Of a stretch of DNA of 64,000 bases, positions 23,907 through 37,800 are shown piece by piece; positions within the stretch are counted from its first letter, which is position 1, and the number at the start of each line of letters is the position of its first letter. This stretch comes from Podocnemis expansa. Taxonomy: Eukaryota > Chordata > Testudines > Podocnemididae. A program made the translations under genes and the position numbers. Location: assembly GCA_007922195.1 (NCBI GenBank), contig ML682013.1, positions 22,628,217 through 22,692,216 of the forward strand, written 5' to 3'. The notes under the pieces are model-generated. The model ran no database searches, was not told the origin of the DNA, and worked only from the letters and a program-made list of their open reading frames with translations.

Positions 23907-25636
23907 AATTCAGGAGTCCAGCTCCCAAAGAATTACAATTCAAAAAATATCCTGATCAGATGACTAACAGACTCCTTAGGCCAGAACAAGAGAAAAGGAT
24001 TCATGTCATCATCACTTCAGATATCTCATGTGCAGAGCTTTGAGTTCTCAGATATTTTTCAACTAGTTCTCAAATAATGTTGGATATCAGAAGGTCAAGG
24101 GAGCAAAGACAATGTATACCTCTTGTAGAGGCCTCTGGCCCTTAAAAACATTGGGTTAACATAAATCAGAATAGCTCCATTGACTTCCAGTTCATATCAC
24201 CCAAGAATCTGGCCAAGTCACAAATATGATGAAATTAAATGACACAAAGATCTCCACAAACCACTGAAATTTACGTTTATCTGAACCATTGGGCAGCAGA
24301 ATGCACTTTTTATTCTCCTTATTTTCTTTTTTAATTTTCCAAGGGAGAATATATTTTTCCATTTTGGAATTTCATTTTTCATTCCTGTTCCAAGGAGCTG
24401 CTTTAAAGGAAACTTCTCTGTATGATACTGCTAGCTTGGTTTCAAAAATAATGAGATCCCAGGTTCTGAGTGGCTACTTGACATGTTTGTTTCTGAGTTG
24501 TTGCTTACAAAATCAGAGATTATTGTATTAAAAATGGGCAATTCTATAAGTACAAGATACATTATTTTTCACAATAAGATAAATTTGCACCTTTAAATTA
24601 ACATGAGGTCAGGAATAGTGTGATGGTCATTTGCATCAAGAACATGAATTTTCTCTCTATATATAATGAGTCCAACATCATATCATTGCTGATTTTGAAC
24701 GAGGCATATAACAGAAACTAATACACCTATAAAAAGCCAAGTTTAATATCCAAGTCAGGGAAAGTGTCAATTAAGCAGAGAAGAGGAACAAGCTAGACAT
24801 AAAATTCTACCTTAAAGTAGACAGGTTGGAATCTAATCTTGAATTAAATATTCATTATTATTTATAAATACATTATAATGTTATGCATTTTTACATGTGT
24901 GTTGCATCTTCAAATATTATGTACTACTCTGTGATACCAAACTATATGCAAGAAAGATAGTTATAAGACAGGTACACAGAAATAAATCATAATTACAGAA
25001 CATAGTCTCTTCACATAAAAAGAATGAAATATATATGTTAGTACTGCAGATCATTTATTTGTAGATGCCTAATCCTGTGATCTGTACATAAGGAATGTTG
25101 CACTGTGCATGAGGGTTTAGAGTAAGGAGTCTTGAAAGCTACCTTCTTCATCCTTTATGATGCAACTAAGAAAGCATATGCTGCACATGTGGGCACTGTA
25201 CATCAGGTCACTTTGTAGTTACTGTTTTCAACTATTGTATCTAAGGAAGGCTGTATTGCCAACTGAAAATAAAATACATAATTCACAGGTGCTTACAAAA
25301 GCTGTTAAAATACACATCTTCGAGGATGTACACAACATGTGAAAAGCAAGACAAATATATGGGATATTTATGACACAACTAGTATAAGTATAGAAGAATG
25401 TAAAATATTAAAAAGGTGCTGTATGTGTGTAAGAATATAGATAAACAGCTGTGAGGCATATTATTTTGAAATAATAAATGATCATATCATTACAGACTAT
25501 ACAATCTGTTAGAAGCATAAGGTAGGAAAATGACTCAGAAGCCCACTCAATTTAGTAGTAATAAATTTTCACCTTTATTAATTTTCAGACAAAATTGCTG
25601 TCACTTATTGTTCCTGAACATATAAATATACAAGAG
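23907..25636. other. No gene seen
   Basis: AT-rich unrecognised sequence. A segment near 24165-24215 (GCTCCATTGACTTCCAGTTC ... AATCTGGCC) may be a scrap of an old amniote hairpin repeat. Confidence 0.5.
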
Positions 25637-25976
25637 CAGGGCCAGATTAAGACATGCTTAGATCCTAAACTATGCCAAGATTCAGAAGTCCCATGACAAT
25701 AAAAAAAAAAAAAAAAAGGAGAGAGAGAGGAAAAAAAGTTTATTACATTATAATAGAAAGGGTAATGAAAAACAAATGATAAACAGTTATATTTGTATGT
25801 ATACATAGGCAAAGATGCAAACAAAAACATCTAAATCTACATCTTGCAAACAGCCTTATTTGCATTATCAATTTCAATTATGATAGGTTTTAGTAATCTC
25901 AGACATATTTAGAGGCTCCTCATAATGTGAGGCCTTGAGTCATGGCTTACTTGGTTTGTGCCTAAATCCAGAACTG
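25637..25976. mobile_element. Probable old hAT-like element
   Basis: Left end CAGGGCCAGATTAAG and right end CTAAATCCAGAACTG are a weak inverted pair (10 of 15). Flanks TACAAGAG and TGTAAGAC agree at only 5 of 8. An A tract and GA run (25699-25732) lie inside. Older and less certain than the other hAT-like copies. Confidence 0.45.
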
Positions 25977-25984
25977 TGTAAGAC

Positions 25985-27819
25985 AAAACAAACAAGGTGT
26001 AACAGATAAGGGCCTGAGTTACTGAATCCCAGGATATTAGGAAGTTTTCCTCTATTTTGTCTCAGTCTCTGGTCTTTGGCCTGGCCTTTCAGGATCATGC
26101 CCTTCCTTTCTGATCCAGTATTTCTCTGAGTTAGGCCCCTTTATTCACTAGATTTTATATCTTTCTGTATTACATATTGAATGGAGGAAAGCTATTTAAT
26201 GTTATTTAACCCAGTTACCCATGCAGCAAACCTTCAAACTCTATGTTCTTAGAAATCATTAACATAGCTTTATTCCATTAACATGCAGGCCTTACTTTCT
26301 ACCACTTGGCAAGTCTCCTCATCTTTTAGTATATGCGCACACGACTACTCATGGATTATTCCTTAACATAATCTTTATGTTTTATATAAATACAAAAGTT
26401 ATGGCAGTTTCCACTCCCTTAATGTTTTAACCTTTTTTTAAACATTGTGTTTTTAGGGGACTTTTTCTCAAGCATCATATCATGAGCCTTGCGAAACACA
26501 AGTCCATATGAATATAAGTATCTTTTTGTTTTGCTGCATGTTGGAGCTTAATTATTACATCTTAAGTAATTACTTGAACTCTAATAAATCCATATACAAA
26601 GAGAAGTAAATGTTTTACATACCACTTCAATTTTGTTATTTCCTAATTTCTGTATGCATAACTGCTCCATATTAACAATGCTTTATTGCAGTTTTGTTGG
26701 GATATTTACAGAACATGTGTATCTAATTATATGGAAAAATATGGCTTAAATTAATTTCTAGGTCTAAAATTATGTTGTTCCAGTCTAAATATTTGATACA
26801 AATTCCACAGTGAGAAAGGAGAGAATCCAAACCCCAGTCAAACGGTTCTCAGGCTTTGCAAGTGTTATCTAATTAGATGGGTACAGTGCGTAGCACAATA
26901 GGCATTGGGGCCTCCAGTTAATATCACATCACTAATGTTAAACAACATTCTTATTTCTGATTGATAGAGAAAAGAAGAAAAGATGGTTGGGTAAGGTATC
27001 CCAACATACAACCCTAAACTCTTCCTCCTGATGACTCATGTCTAGCAGTCTTTGGAACTTTGTCCTATTTTTCATCTGAGTATAACGTACCAACCAGTGG
27101 GAGATTTCCCTGTAGAGAAGATTAGTTCATAAGTACATCAGAGCACAGATTTGAGCTACAATGCACTCTACTCATGCTTGTAAATTCTTGCAGGAATATT
27201 AACAGTTCATCCTTTTCGATGTTTCAATGAATGATAGAACAGTTGATTTTGAAAAATAAAATCAGTAATCCGGTTACGCTCATGATAGTTCTTCACATGA
27301 GATGTAGGATGAAGGTTGTTATGTGACAAAATCTTTCCACATAAACTCTACTTTATGCCATAAGCACAGATACAAAAATTCCCATGGGTAGTCGGCAATT
27401 GATAGGTGAGCTATGAGGGATAAACACCTGGTGAATTAAAAAGCAGGCTGTTCTGATTTTTAAACAACTCATCATTCTTGGACTACAAGATTGTCTTTCC
27501 TAGCTTAGCACATGTAGTACAACTTAGAACTTTTCCTTTTTATCTTACCAGAACTCTTATGAAAAATGTGGACAGATGACAATACTTCAGTGCCTTCAGA
27601 TAGAAGATAATTCAAAGCAAATTATATGCAGTAGGGCAAAGAATCTGAGCAAGCTTGAGGCAGCCAAACTGTGGACCTTGCATATGGTAGACCCATCAGC
27701 AATTTGAGCCCCAGCACAGCTGCCTTCAGAACCTGCCAAGAGGCCAGATGTCACTTTTCTGAAAGCTAGATTATATAGCTTGATGCATGAGTCATTTGAT
27801 GGCAAATGTGTTAAATTGG
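25985..27819. other. No gene seen
   Basis: AT-rich sequence with no recognisable features. Confidence 0.5.
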
Positions 27820-27900
27820 CCAGATTCTGATCTCAGTTACATTGGTGCACAGGAAAAGTTAATTCTGTTGATTTCAGTTAAAGACTGATACTTTTATAAA
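27820..27900. repeat. Ancient amniote hairpin-type repeat relic
   Basis: CCAGATTCTGATCTCAGTTA, CATTGGTGCACAGG and TTGATTTCAGTTAAAG follow the order of a repeat I remember in reptile and bird genomes (CAGATTCTGATCTCAGTTAC and GTGTAAAT words around a TTGACTTCA centre). Family name uncertain. Confidence 0.4.
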
Positions 27901-30900
27901 TGAGATTACAGTCTGCTCCAGTGGGCACATGCATAGCAGATAGACATGAGTACTGACTGACCCTCCAAAAAGGAATTTGGTGAGAAAGGAAATTGCAAAA
28001 TGAGGATGGTTTTAATAAACTGTTTTCTTAATTTGTAGGAATGTCTTTTGTTAATAAAGATAAACGCTTAAATCTATAAATTAATATACAGATGAAAGAC
28101 ATACACAGTACAAAATAGGGATAAAATACTACTCACAGGGTTTAGAAAACAATTCTTATTACAGGTTCTCCTAAAATAATTGAGTTTTAATATAGTTAGT
28201 ATCCTTCCAAATATATACCTGTTATTATAAATCTAATGACCATTATATACTTGGCCATGAATAATTTTAAGTGTTTTTCAACTAATCTGTTCATCAGGAG
28301 ACTATCTAGATGTGGTACAAAGAACAGTACAAATTATAGCCTAATAAAAAGAACTAAGACTAGAAATAATATAGTCTAATCCCAGCCTGCTCTCCTTATG
28401 ATGTCTCTTATACGGGTGCTGTGAAGATATAAACAAACAAACAAACAAAATATAATATAAACAAACATCATACCAACAATACTATAGACCAACCCAGGAG
28501 TTAATGTGAAAAGATGTGAAATTCACCATAAGAATCTGTAAAGCATAATGATTATTTGTTTATGCAAACTGTAGTTTTAAGGAGAGTCCAAACTGTATTC
28601 ATGCTTCCAGGTGTTTAAAGACTTTATTTTGGGCATGTTCCTTCTCCCCACACCCCATTATGAGCAAACTGATCAGCATATTATATTATCTCTGAAATGA
28701 ATAGACAGAAATAACTTCACCCAGTAAAGAGTTACTTTTTGGGATTTTTCTCTGATTGCCCCTGTTTTGGCTGCAGAAATTTCCTAAGCTTAGTCTCCCA
28801 ATGCCTTTACTACTGTCTGTCCCAACAAAGGATCACAAATGGGGTCTGCTCATGAGGTTCACTCCAGGACTAATAATCAGGGGGAATTTGACTAAGAAGA
28901 AATTGCAATTTCCAATATGCCCAAATCTTCTGGGTGTGCTTGAAGTCAGCCAAGAGATCCACACAGTACATACTGAAAGATACTCAGGTTGAGAGCATAG
29001 TGGCAGATCTTTGTCTTAAAGAGAATATCATAGAATACGTATATGTCCCTTTGACCTGCCTGAACACCACTAATACAATTTTAGAATCTGGATTTATGTT
29101 AATGATTGGCTACAGTAATACATTTCTCTCTGAGGCAAACTGTGGATAGGAGACAGAACATTTTTTTGTCTAGACTACTCCCTCTACTGTAGAGTCAGAG
29201 ATTGTTTAGAGAGAAAGTGAAGAGAGGTGCAACTACTATATTCTGCAATCCACAGATTGTTCAAAATCCCTATGAAGATATTTCAGACCTCATTCTGCCC
29301 CCATCTCTATTGACTACTTCTGGAAAAGTTACCTTTTAATAATAACAAACCTGTAGTACCTGGAAAGATAAAGGAGCAAATAGTTATGCAATCAATGTGC
29401 AAATACTGAGAAGATAATAAAGTGGTAAATAACAGTATAGACTAGTCAACAACAAATCATATCAAATCTACCTCATAGCTCTACTCAGAAGATACTAGAT
29501 CAGGAATAGTCGGTCATTTCTTATAGTATTCTGACCCAACAGAGGACAACAATATTAGCTTTGGAGGATGAAACCCTGTAATAAGCAATTTTGAGGTCAG
29601 GGGTCTTTCTATAGGCTCTAAAAATAATGACTGGAGTTGAGGATAAGACTTCATTTCAATGTCACCTCTTGAAGGGTTGAAGAGGCAATTTACAGAGTCC
29701 TCTGACAGTCACTGACCAAATATCTTTGCTTGTGATCCACTTCCAGAGGAAGAGAGTTGATCTGGGGCCTTTTAGCCTCAGAAAACATAGCCTTCTTTCA
29801 CTGGGGGCTGTACCAGGAGCAGTTCTTTTATATTCTTCCCTTTCACATCTCCTAGATCTGCAGCTGGAAGATAGGCATTCTCCTGGCCTCAGTACAGATG
29901 GCTGCTGCTCATTTATTAGTGTTTAAATATCAGCCACAATTATGCAGTCATGGGCATGTTGCAGAACCTTCTGGAAGATGGATTGGCTGAAGATGCTAAA
30001 GTTCTGAGGAATCCCAGAAAACAGCTAGAAATGTTACAAAACATTTATGTTTTCAAACTTTTCCTCTTCTTTGTTTTCCTCAGTGACTAGTATTTATTCT
30101 ACCTTTCTGACAGCCTTATATTTAATAAGGTTGCAAGCTACTGATGGGAACCTGCCTGACTTCCACATATGGTAAAAATTGTTTAATATAATATAATAAA
30201 TTGCTTAAATGAATGACACCTTAATTACCTAGCCTGAGCAATGGGCTGCATTCAAAATACATGATACCTGGGGATAATGATTCAGTTAACTCAATCAGCA
30301 CATTATCTGAGAAACGGCAGGTGGAATGTTTGGCACCCAAATTAATCACCTAAAAATAACTGTCTGAAATGCAAATATTGTTGTACCATTAGAATTTAGC
30401 AACATGGCCACAGAAAGACATAGGTAGGCAAAAGGATGATATGTAAAATAAGAACAGAAAAGTGATAAAGGATTTACTGATACAGGATTTGTAGACTTAT
30501 CACTTTATCTATGTTCTTACATGCTGTTTATCAGCATGGTATCTGAGCCTCTCGGAAAAATCATTCCCACAGCAAATCATGAACCTGCTCACATAGAATG
30601 GATCAGCACAAAGTTGACATACTACTGCATATGCCATATCTAGTGGACAAACAGTTACATCTATATCTGCTATATGACAAGAAACACATTTTGTTGCAGG
30701 GAAAAGAAAGGAACAATGAGAGTAACCAGCTATTCCCATCACTATTAGTGATAGATGAGAGTCAAAGCATTCAGATGCGAATCTGAAAGTTCAAACATCT
30801 AGATTTCTTAGATTTGCAAAACTGAGCTATTAATATCATAGAAACTTCCTTTTTCACTGTACTTGCCACTTTTGTCTCTGCTCTAAGACAGAACTGAGAA

Positions 30901-31050
30901 ATGCAGAGACAAAAAACTGAAAAAAGAAAGATGCCCCAACTTTAAGAAGCCTGGTTTAAGGACTTGTTATTGGTGCAGATTTGGGGCATGGATTCATTTG
31001 ATATGGCTGGTTGATTTACTGCATAGAAGGAATCATTGATTTTATGGTAT
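27901..31050. other. No gene seen
   Basis: AT-rich, mostly unrecognised; a short (CAAA)n run lies near 28435-28449. Overlapping short frames around 28756-29149 show no domain. Confidence 0.5.
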
Positions 31051-31140
31051 TGTGCCAGCGCGTGCGCTTGTGTGTGTGTCTGTGTGTGTGCGCGCGCACG
31101 CATGCGCTCATCTGTGTGTGCGCACGCATGCTCGTGTGTT
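31051..31140. repeat. (TG/CG)n alternating purine-pyrimidine tract
   Basis: Ninety bases of TG, CG and CA steps, with TGTGTGTGCGC and ACGCATGC each present twice. CpG is retained at several steps. Such a sequence favours Z-DNA. Confidence 0.85.
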
Positions 31141-31619
31141 ACAGGCTCTTAGAATGTTTTAAATAAACATGAAAATGAATATCCTGGTCTACCATTATGA
31201 AAACAGTGCTGTAAGCATAGGAATGTAATCCGTGATTCACTGAAAATTCAACATTCTTTCTTATCCTTCTCACCATCAAATCTGCCAGTTTTTTAGTAGT
31301 AGGACTTCTGGGAATTATGCCAAATTGTGGTTGGATAACTGGTGCTTTAGTAAAGATATATCAGGATCAATATGTAAAGTATGTGCTGAGAATTTATTAA
31401 AGGAATTATGACCCTATGAAAGTAATTATACTATAAAATGTACAATAACTTGGAGGAACTCTAGGTAACTGGAAAATATTTGGTAGCTGGAAAGTATTGA
31501 GTCTCAGGTCATAAGGCACCACCAGATTATCAAGAGTGATCTCTCACATGTTACAGGCCACCAGTACCACCCAGCAGCCACACACTATATGCAAGAACTG
31601 AAGTGAGACTACCCACAAG
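31141..31619. other. No gene seen
   Basis: Unrecognised sequence. Confidence 0.5.
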
Positions 31620-31900
31620 AGACTAAATTATTAGGTGCCCCAGGCAGAAAATAAGAGGGTCAGGTATACCACTGCTTACGGCCCCTGAAATGGCATGGCA
31701 ATGATTAGATGTACCCAGATAATCCTGACAATAATCCACCCCCATTGTCTGTAGACTAAGCCAAAACCAAACCAAACCAAACCGTCTAAGATCACTGCCA
31801 ATCCAACCCAAGGGAAAATTCCTTCCTGACTTCATATTTGATGGTCAGTTAGACCCTGAGCATGTGAACAAGTGCCGGCCAGATAAACACCTGCGAAAGA
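31620..31900. repeat. Probable LINE-derived relic (CR1-like)
   Basis: AAAATTCCTTCCTGACTTC then GATGGTCAGTTAGACCCTGA and GCATGTGAACAAG form a motif series I associate with CR1-like relics. A (CCAAA)n run is at about 31763-31783. Family and strand uncertain. Confidence 0.35.
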
Positions 31901-33763
31901 AAATTTTTGATGTCACCACAAAACCCTGTGCTTCCTGCCCTCTGTTCCATCTCCTGCCATGAATATCCCTGGTGTTTCAGAGCAAGGAGACAAGGCAGAA
32001 ATTAAACCCCACAGACTACCCACAAAACACTGAGCAAACAAAATAAAAACCCAACCGCAGAATACATTGTTGAACAGGGAGAAGGTCATTTTCTGACTCC
32101 TGCTGGAAGAGAGTTGAAGCATGACCCTCTAGGTACATAATGTTATTAAACTCAAAAGTAAACAAGAACAATCTGAAAACAATACATGTATTTTAATGCT
32201 TACTTTTTAATTGAATTAAAATTTTCTCTCTATTGCATACTAACACAAATCCAAAGAAAATTGGTTCTGACTGAGTCTAATTAGAGGAATTTTGCTTTGA
32301 TATTTTTCAGTGGACAAGATTATGGATGTCATCAGATAACTACATTTTAGAGGCAAAAATTTGCACAATGCCAAATAGTGAGTTATTTTATAATTGTTAT
32401 TTAATAATTGCTCAAAGTTATTTTACTGCCACTATCACATAACTAGAAAAATAACCCAGGGAGCTGACTCGGTTGCTGACTAAAAAACAGACAGATTAAT
32501 TTATATTCCTGCAGCAGTTCAGAGAAGGCAACAGTAGTATGTGTAAAGTGGAAGTCATCATTTATCTAAGCTAGAAACAGTTTTTTATTGACCTTGCTTA
32601 CTTCCCAAGCTATGACTGAAAGATTTCTAACTGGCTATATCTGTGGGATATGTGCTAGTCAGTGAAATCATGTAACATGGGAGCAATAATGAGAATAATC
32701 TGACAGCAGAACTTTAAAACCTGAGTCCACAGCATGGCATCACACTAAGAAATTGCAAATTTCACAGGATTCTTAGCTAGAAATTGTGTGTTTCTTCCCC
32801 TCTGCCCTCACGATAAACTACTGACAGTTTCTTACACTTAATTCATTTGAGAGAACAGCATGTCACAGCTATTCCAATTTTAAGGGAAATTTCATTTCCA
32901 TAGTAGTCAACAACACTAGAATTGCTGTGGATATAGCATGGAGTAAGTGAGCATGCATTAATGTAATAGCTCACTAATACTCTTTCTTGGTTAGTATGAC
33001 TTATCTTTGTTTTGCTGTCCCACACTGTATGACAATATAGTTACCAGATTTTTTATTTCTATAATTCCTGAGGGAGCTCTGTGTGTAGCATCTAGTGGCC
33101 AGTGTACAAGAACTGATAACCAGTTTAACTATGTCCTCTATGTGATGGCTGAGCTTGGTCCTTTCATGAAGGTTGCCATATTTGTAAAATCAATCAATCA
33201 ATCAACCAATGTTTTGGCAAGGTCCTTATGGCTGTGAAATTCTTATTGGTTCCAGAATTTTCTTTTGTCTTCTCCATCTGGGTCTGGAAAGTTTTGCTTG
33301 AAGCAGAAGCATAGATCATGGAAAGGCTGATTTCTGTCTATGGCATCTGAACCTTTCTTATCCTCATGTCACTCTTCTCTATTTTTCTAATAACCAGAGA
33401 GAGGAGGAAAGCAAGAAAGTAAAGCATGACTAGGTATTCAGCCTTTTCCTTTCCAAGCACCACCAGCAGGTTCTGGCACTAAGTTGTGGCCTCAATTCCT
33501 ATTATAAATGTTGTTGCCTGACAATTTATGGCAAACACTGGCCTCAGACAGTGGTTGACGCAAAATATGTTCACTTCATGAGCAGAGTAGAACAAGGATG
33601 CAAAGAACAGTAGAAACTAGGATAGTAATGCATCTTAAACAAACACTTCATAGTTGTAAAAAATAAAGAGAAAACAGAAAAGAGAAAAAAGAGAAAAGGA
33701 AAAGGAAGTTAATTGCTTAACTGGAAGCCCAGGGCATGTCAGCATCATAAAAGAAGTTCAGAT
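31901..33763. other. No gene seen
   Basis: Unrecognised AT-rich sequence; A/GA-rich tract at 33657-33708 and (AATC)n at 33188-33206. Confidence 0.5.
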
Positions 33764-34010
33764 TAATAGATTTTAAGGACAGAATGGTCCATTATAATCA
33801 TCAAGTGACTGAGCTCATGTATAACACAGGACATAGCACATCGCCCAATTATATTTCATCAAGCACATTACTTCTATTTGAACTAGAACATGTCTTTTAC
33901 AAAGACATTGAATCTTGATTTAAACACTTCAAGTGAGGGAGACATTCATGTCTGCAGGACTCTAAGAACTGTATTAACTATGTCCCAGATGGAATTCACT
34001 CAATTCACAT
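33764..34010 (-). mobile_element. Old CR1-type LINE 3' relic
   Basis: TTTTAAGGACAGAATGGTCC, ATCATCAAGTGACTGAGC, TGTATAACACAGGACATAG and AATCTTGATTTAAACA occur in the order of an old CR1 3' end read on the minus strand. Diverged; no open frame. Confidence 0.65.
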
Positions 34011-36081
34011 TGCATACCAGCAGTTGATCTTTTTCCCCTGTATTAGTTTTAGGATTAATTTGCTAACATCTACTATGAATGAAAGTGAAATGCTGATAAC
34101 ACTAGGCACAGTGGAGCATAGAAGGTCATCAATCATTGTATACATTTTCCATGTAACTCAAGGCACGTTGACACTTACAGTGACGTGAAGAGAACAGACA
34201 GTGCAGGCTCAGCTAGTATGGGCATAAATAGCAACACAGAAGGTAAGACACATCTTAGGTGAGTAGAGCAGAGTGTCTTACATGCCTGAACCCTAGGGCA
34301 AACACCCTTTATATCTCTCTACGTACCTAAGTGTGTACCTTCAACATCCACATTGTTATTTTTAGCAGCATAGTGTCCCCTGCTAACCTATTTCTGAACT
34401 TTTTCCCTGTCATCTCCCCCTCCCACCACAGCATTTCCCCACTGCCTGGGCCTTTCATTGCTTTGTTTAGCTACACTCCAGTGACAAATGTGCATGCAAC
34501 CTGCTTTCACTGTAGTCTGTAGTTACAGATAAGCTGCAAGCCACCAGAAGGATAGAGAAGACCACTGTGCATCTCAGCCCTGGATTGTTCCAGTACTTGC
34601 CTTCATCTGAGGAGAGTCCACCAATTGTATTGGCTTTACTAAGTCACTTCATGGTTTCAAGTCGACCAATGTATATTGGAGACAGTACCTTAAGAAAATC
34701 TGACATGATTACAAAATCATATTTTTATATGTGAAAGATAAGAGCATGAATTTAGGAGCTATCTGTGTGTCTATTCAAAACAGCTTTGGCTCAGTTTTGC
34801 TCTCACTGCTCTGATACAATTTCATTGTCTTCTGAGGGATTGCTCTGCACCCATGTAATTAAGACAGACATGTTATTTAAATATTGAACATCAAATGTTT
34901 GATATAATTAACTTCTCATGAGCAAGAAACACAAAGAATTATTTACAGGAATTATTCTGTGAATAATGAATATATTGGGAGAAAATCAAAGTCTGTCTGA
35001 AGACTAAGAGGAATGGAGGTAAAATAAACAATCATATTTGTTACAAATTATTCATTCATTCCTAGTTATCACCTCATCTAAAGTTAGGGGGAAACTGTAG
35101 TGTCTCAGAGATCATGAAGTGGTAACTGTTGGCAAATAATGAATGTTTTATGTTATTACTGTACATGTTTTAGTTACAGAGATATTTTATCTAATATAGT
35201 TTGTGGCTTTGTCTTGGAACTTGTCTGCTGATTTGCCACTGGATAGAATACAATATTTTACTATTATCTACATGTTTTCTATTTCCCGAAGTATCTTTTA
35301 TTAGTGCACAACATTTGTTTGTTTACAATGAGAATAGTACAAATAAACTAACACTTGTTACGTTGTGTTTAACAAAACTGTTAATCACTTAAGAAGGTCA
35401 CCTTTTCTGAAAAATAACTTGCAGTGATTACAGACTTAAAGAAAGGAAAAGAAGTGAAGCATAGAATATGCAGATGAAATTTACATTAATTAGATTTCTC
35501 TGCATGACAAGTACTAATGATATTATTTGGAAATGAGAAGAGTTACTCTGAACTGGTGTTTCACTGCTGACTTTAATTGTCATGGTAATTTTATAATGAA
35601 TCTTAATGATATTATAGTCACAATACCAGCATATCTTTCAAGTTTGAGTACAGAAATAATTCACTTTCTGTTAGATTCAAGACCATATTATTTTGTATGC
35701 ATCCAACCACAATTCAAAACAAAACACCCCTTTTCCCCTCAGAAATGAGATTAAAAAAAGCTATATTCACAAGTGGGACTTAGGACATACATTGGTAGGC
35801 TTAACTTTTAGGTGTCCTGCTGCCTAATGGAATACACAGGATCCCTATTCACTGGAAGCAGCATACTAAACCACCTGAACTGGCCAATGGGGAATGATGA
35901 GAAGGGTGTGGGCTAAGCCTTGCTCCTCGAAAGGAGGTACACTAGATTTATGGTTGTGAATTCTTTCCTGGAGTTAGATGTCCAAGCCTGGTCAGCCCTA
36001 TTTCAAGAACAAAAAAAAAACAAAAAAAAAAAAACGAGCAAGAGGAGAAAGTGGTATTGGTGGGGTTTCTCCATTTCATGC
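34011..36081. other. No gene seen; possible MITE and repeat scraps
   Basis: GTTGACACTTACAGTGACG near 34170 could be a decayed MITE end. A segment at about 35770-36005 looks like an old interspersed repeat of unknown family, followed by an A-rich tract at 36009-36034. Confidence 0.4.
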
Positions 36082-36084
36082 TCA

Positions 36085-36731
36085 GGATTTGTCTACACTG
36101 GGGGCAGGATTGTAACTCATTCTTAGGCTGTGGAATTATAAAATCAACAGGAGACTGATCACACTCTGAATATGACTTGGGACTCTTGTGTCCCCACTGG
36201 TCATCATTACTTCTTCCTGGACTGTGCCTTGCTGTGGATAGCTATGCCACAGTGCAACTAAGCACAGAGACTTGGGGGAGTCACTCATTCTCCCATGATC
36301 CAACACGCTCACTCCCTCCTCTCCTCCCACCCCACTACCCAAAAAAGTGAAAAGTTTTCCATGCTGTCTTTGCTGCAAGCACAGAGAGGATGAATTAAAA
36401 ACTTCCTGAAACTTCAAGCAGGGAAGGAACTATGGGCTGCTTACTTACCACGATTCAGCACATGGAAAAGCAAGAGCAGCAAGAAAAAAACAGAGAGTTC
36501 CGAGATCAATCCCAAGGGCCAATGAGGTTGAATTTCACTGTTCTCTCGGTACGTTGACCTCCAACTGTAGATTTCAACTTCAATGCTACACCACTTGCAG
36601 GGGTGGTGTTATCAAGTTGAATTACAGCACCAGTTAATTTAAACTTAACGTTCTGACAGTGGAGACACTGGCTGCAGAAGGCTGAGGTAAACAACATTAT
36701 GTCAAACACATTTGGCAGTGTAGACCAGGGC
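36085..36731. mobile_element. Long MITE (3 bp TSD TCA)
   Basis: Ends GGATTTGTCTACAC and GTGTAGACCAGGGC, flanked by TCA at 36082-36084 and 36732-36734. At 647 bp it is longer than most relatives and has little obvious palindrome content except TTCAACTT / AAGTTGAA words around 36570-36620. The middle (36140-36480) is unlike the other copies. Confidence 0.78.
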
Positions 36732-36960
36732 TCAGAAGGTTTTTCTCCATGGCTTCCCTTGAGATAATGCAACACAATGTACATGGACTTAAGATATTTC
36801 TTTCAATTCAGGTAAAGACCTAACCATATTTTAAAAATATCTCTGTGTATCTTGGACAAATATATGAAACACAATCCTAACAATAGTAAAACCAATAGCA
36901 TACCCTTGTCACTCAAACCAGAAATCAGGACAAAAGTGGGTCACCCTAATCAGGAATATT

Positions 36961-37800
36961 TTACCATTCTTCAGCCAACCCCGCCACAAGGTGTGGTGAA
37001 ATAGATGTCTTGTGCCAAATGCCCTGGAAATGAGGCATTTGGGACTGATTTGGATCAAAGATTAAGGGAGGAATCAATTCCAAAGTCAGTGAATCTTCAT
37101 GGGAAACAACATTTCTGGCAACCCCTTCATTTTTAAAGTGAGGGCCTCTGGCTAGAAAGTCACCACTGATTGCACGTGCAACCAATAAAATAAAAGAATA
37201 AGAATGGTCTCTTAAATAGTTTCTTTCCATGCGACATAGGACATGTTACACTCCATTTGAAAATCAAACAACAAATTCAGATCCCAAAGCACTGGTATAA
37301 TTTGTTCATAGGGGCAAATGCTGCTTAAATAAGTGAACTTCCCACCTTCTGGACCAACATCATTGTCCGTGCATATTTGGGGCAGCCCCATGTACAGCAT
37401 GTTGTATAGTCTAATGAAGAGATCAAAAAGGTTTGAATGATTTTTGCAAGATCTGCAGCTGAGAAGAAATAACCAGAACCTGGCAGATGACTGTATAGCA
37501 AAAAATATCATCATGTTTATTGATGCTAAGAGGATATCTAACAGACCCTCAAACTATGAACCCAAACAACATGAGTCAGACACAAACCTGTTATCCAAGG
37601 AACATATCTTCAAGTTCCTTCTCCCAACCTACTAGCATCATTTCTGAATTATTAAGATTAAACTTCAGTCAGCTAAGCCCCAACCAAACTTCCATTTCAG
37701 CAAGACATGGGGTGAGAGTTTAGTTATATCAATAAGATCAGATTAGACAGAAATAATAGAGTTGGGCATCATCTGTATATTTCAGGTAAACCATTCACAA
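36961..37800 (-). mobile_element. L2-like LINE reverse transcriptase relic
   Basis: On the minus strand the segment near 37760-37790 translates to KYTDDAQLY, a degraded YADDTQLY catalytic motif of L2-clade reverse transcriptases. About 100 bp downstream comes VWLGLS(stop)LKFNLN, matching the usual VWMRANKLKLNPDKT position. Further downstream SRLYNMLYMGLPQ-like and EQIIPVLWDLNLL-like segments (about 37260-37420) correspond to the DYCNALLAGLP and HITPVLxxLHWLP blocks. Frameshifted and strongly decayed; its 3' limit is uncertain. Confidence 0.6.

Noticed and set aside
23284..23943. Minus-strand frames of 66-121 codons
   Set aside because: They fall in or across the hAT-like element at 23517-23898; no domain.
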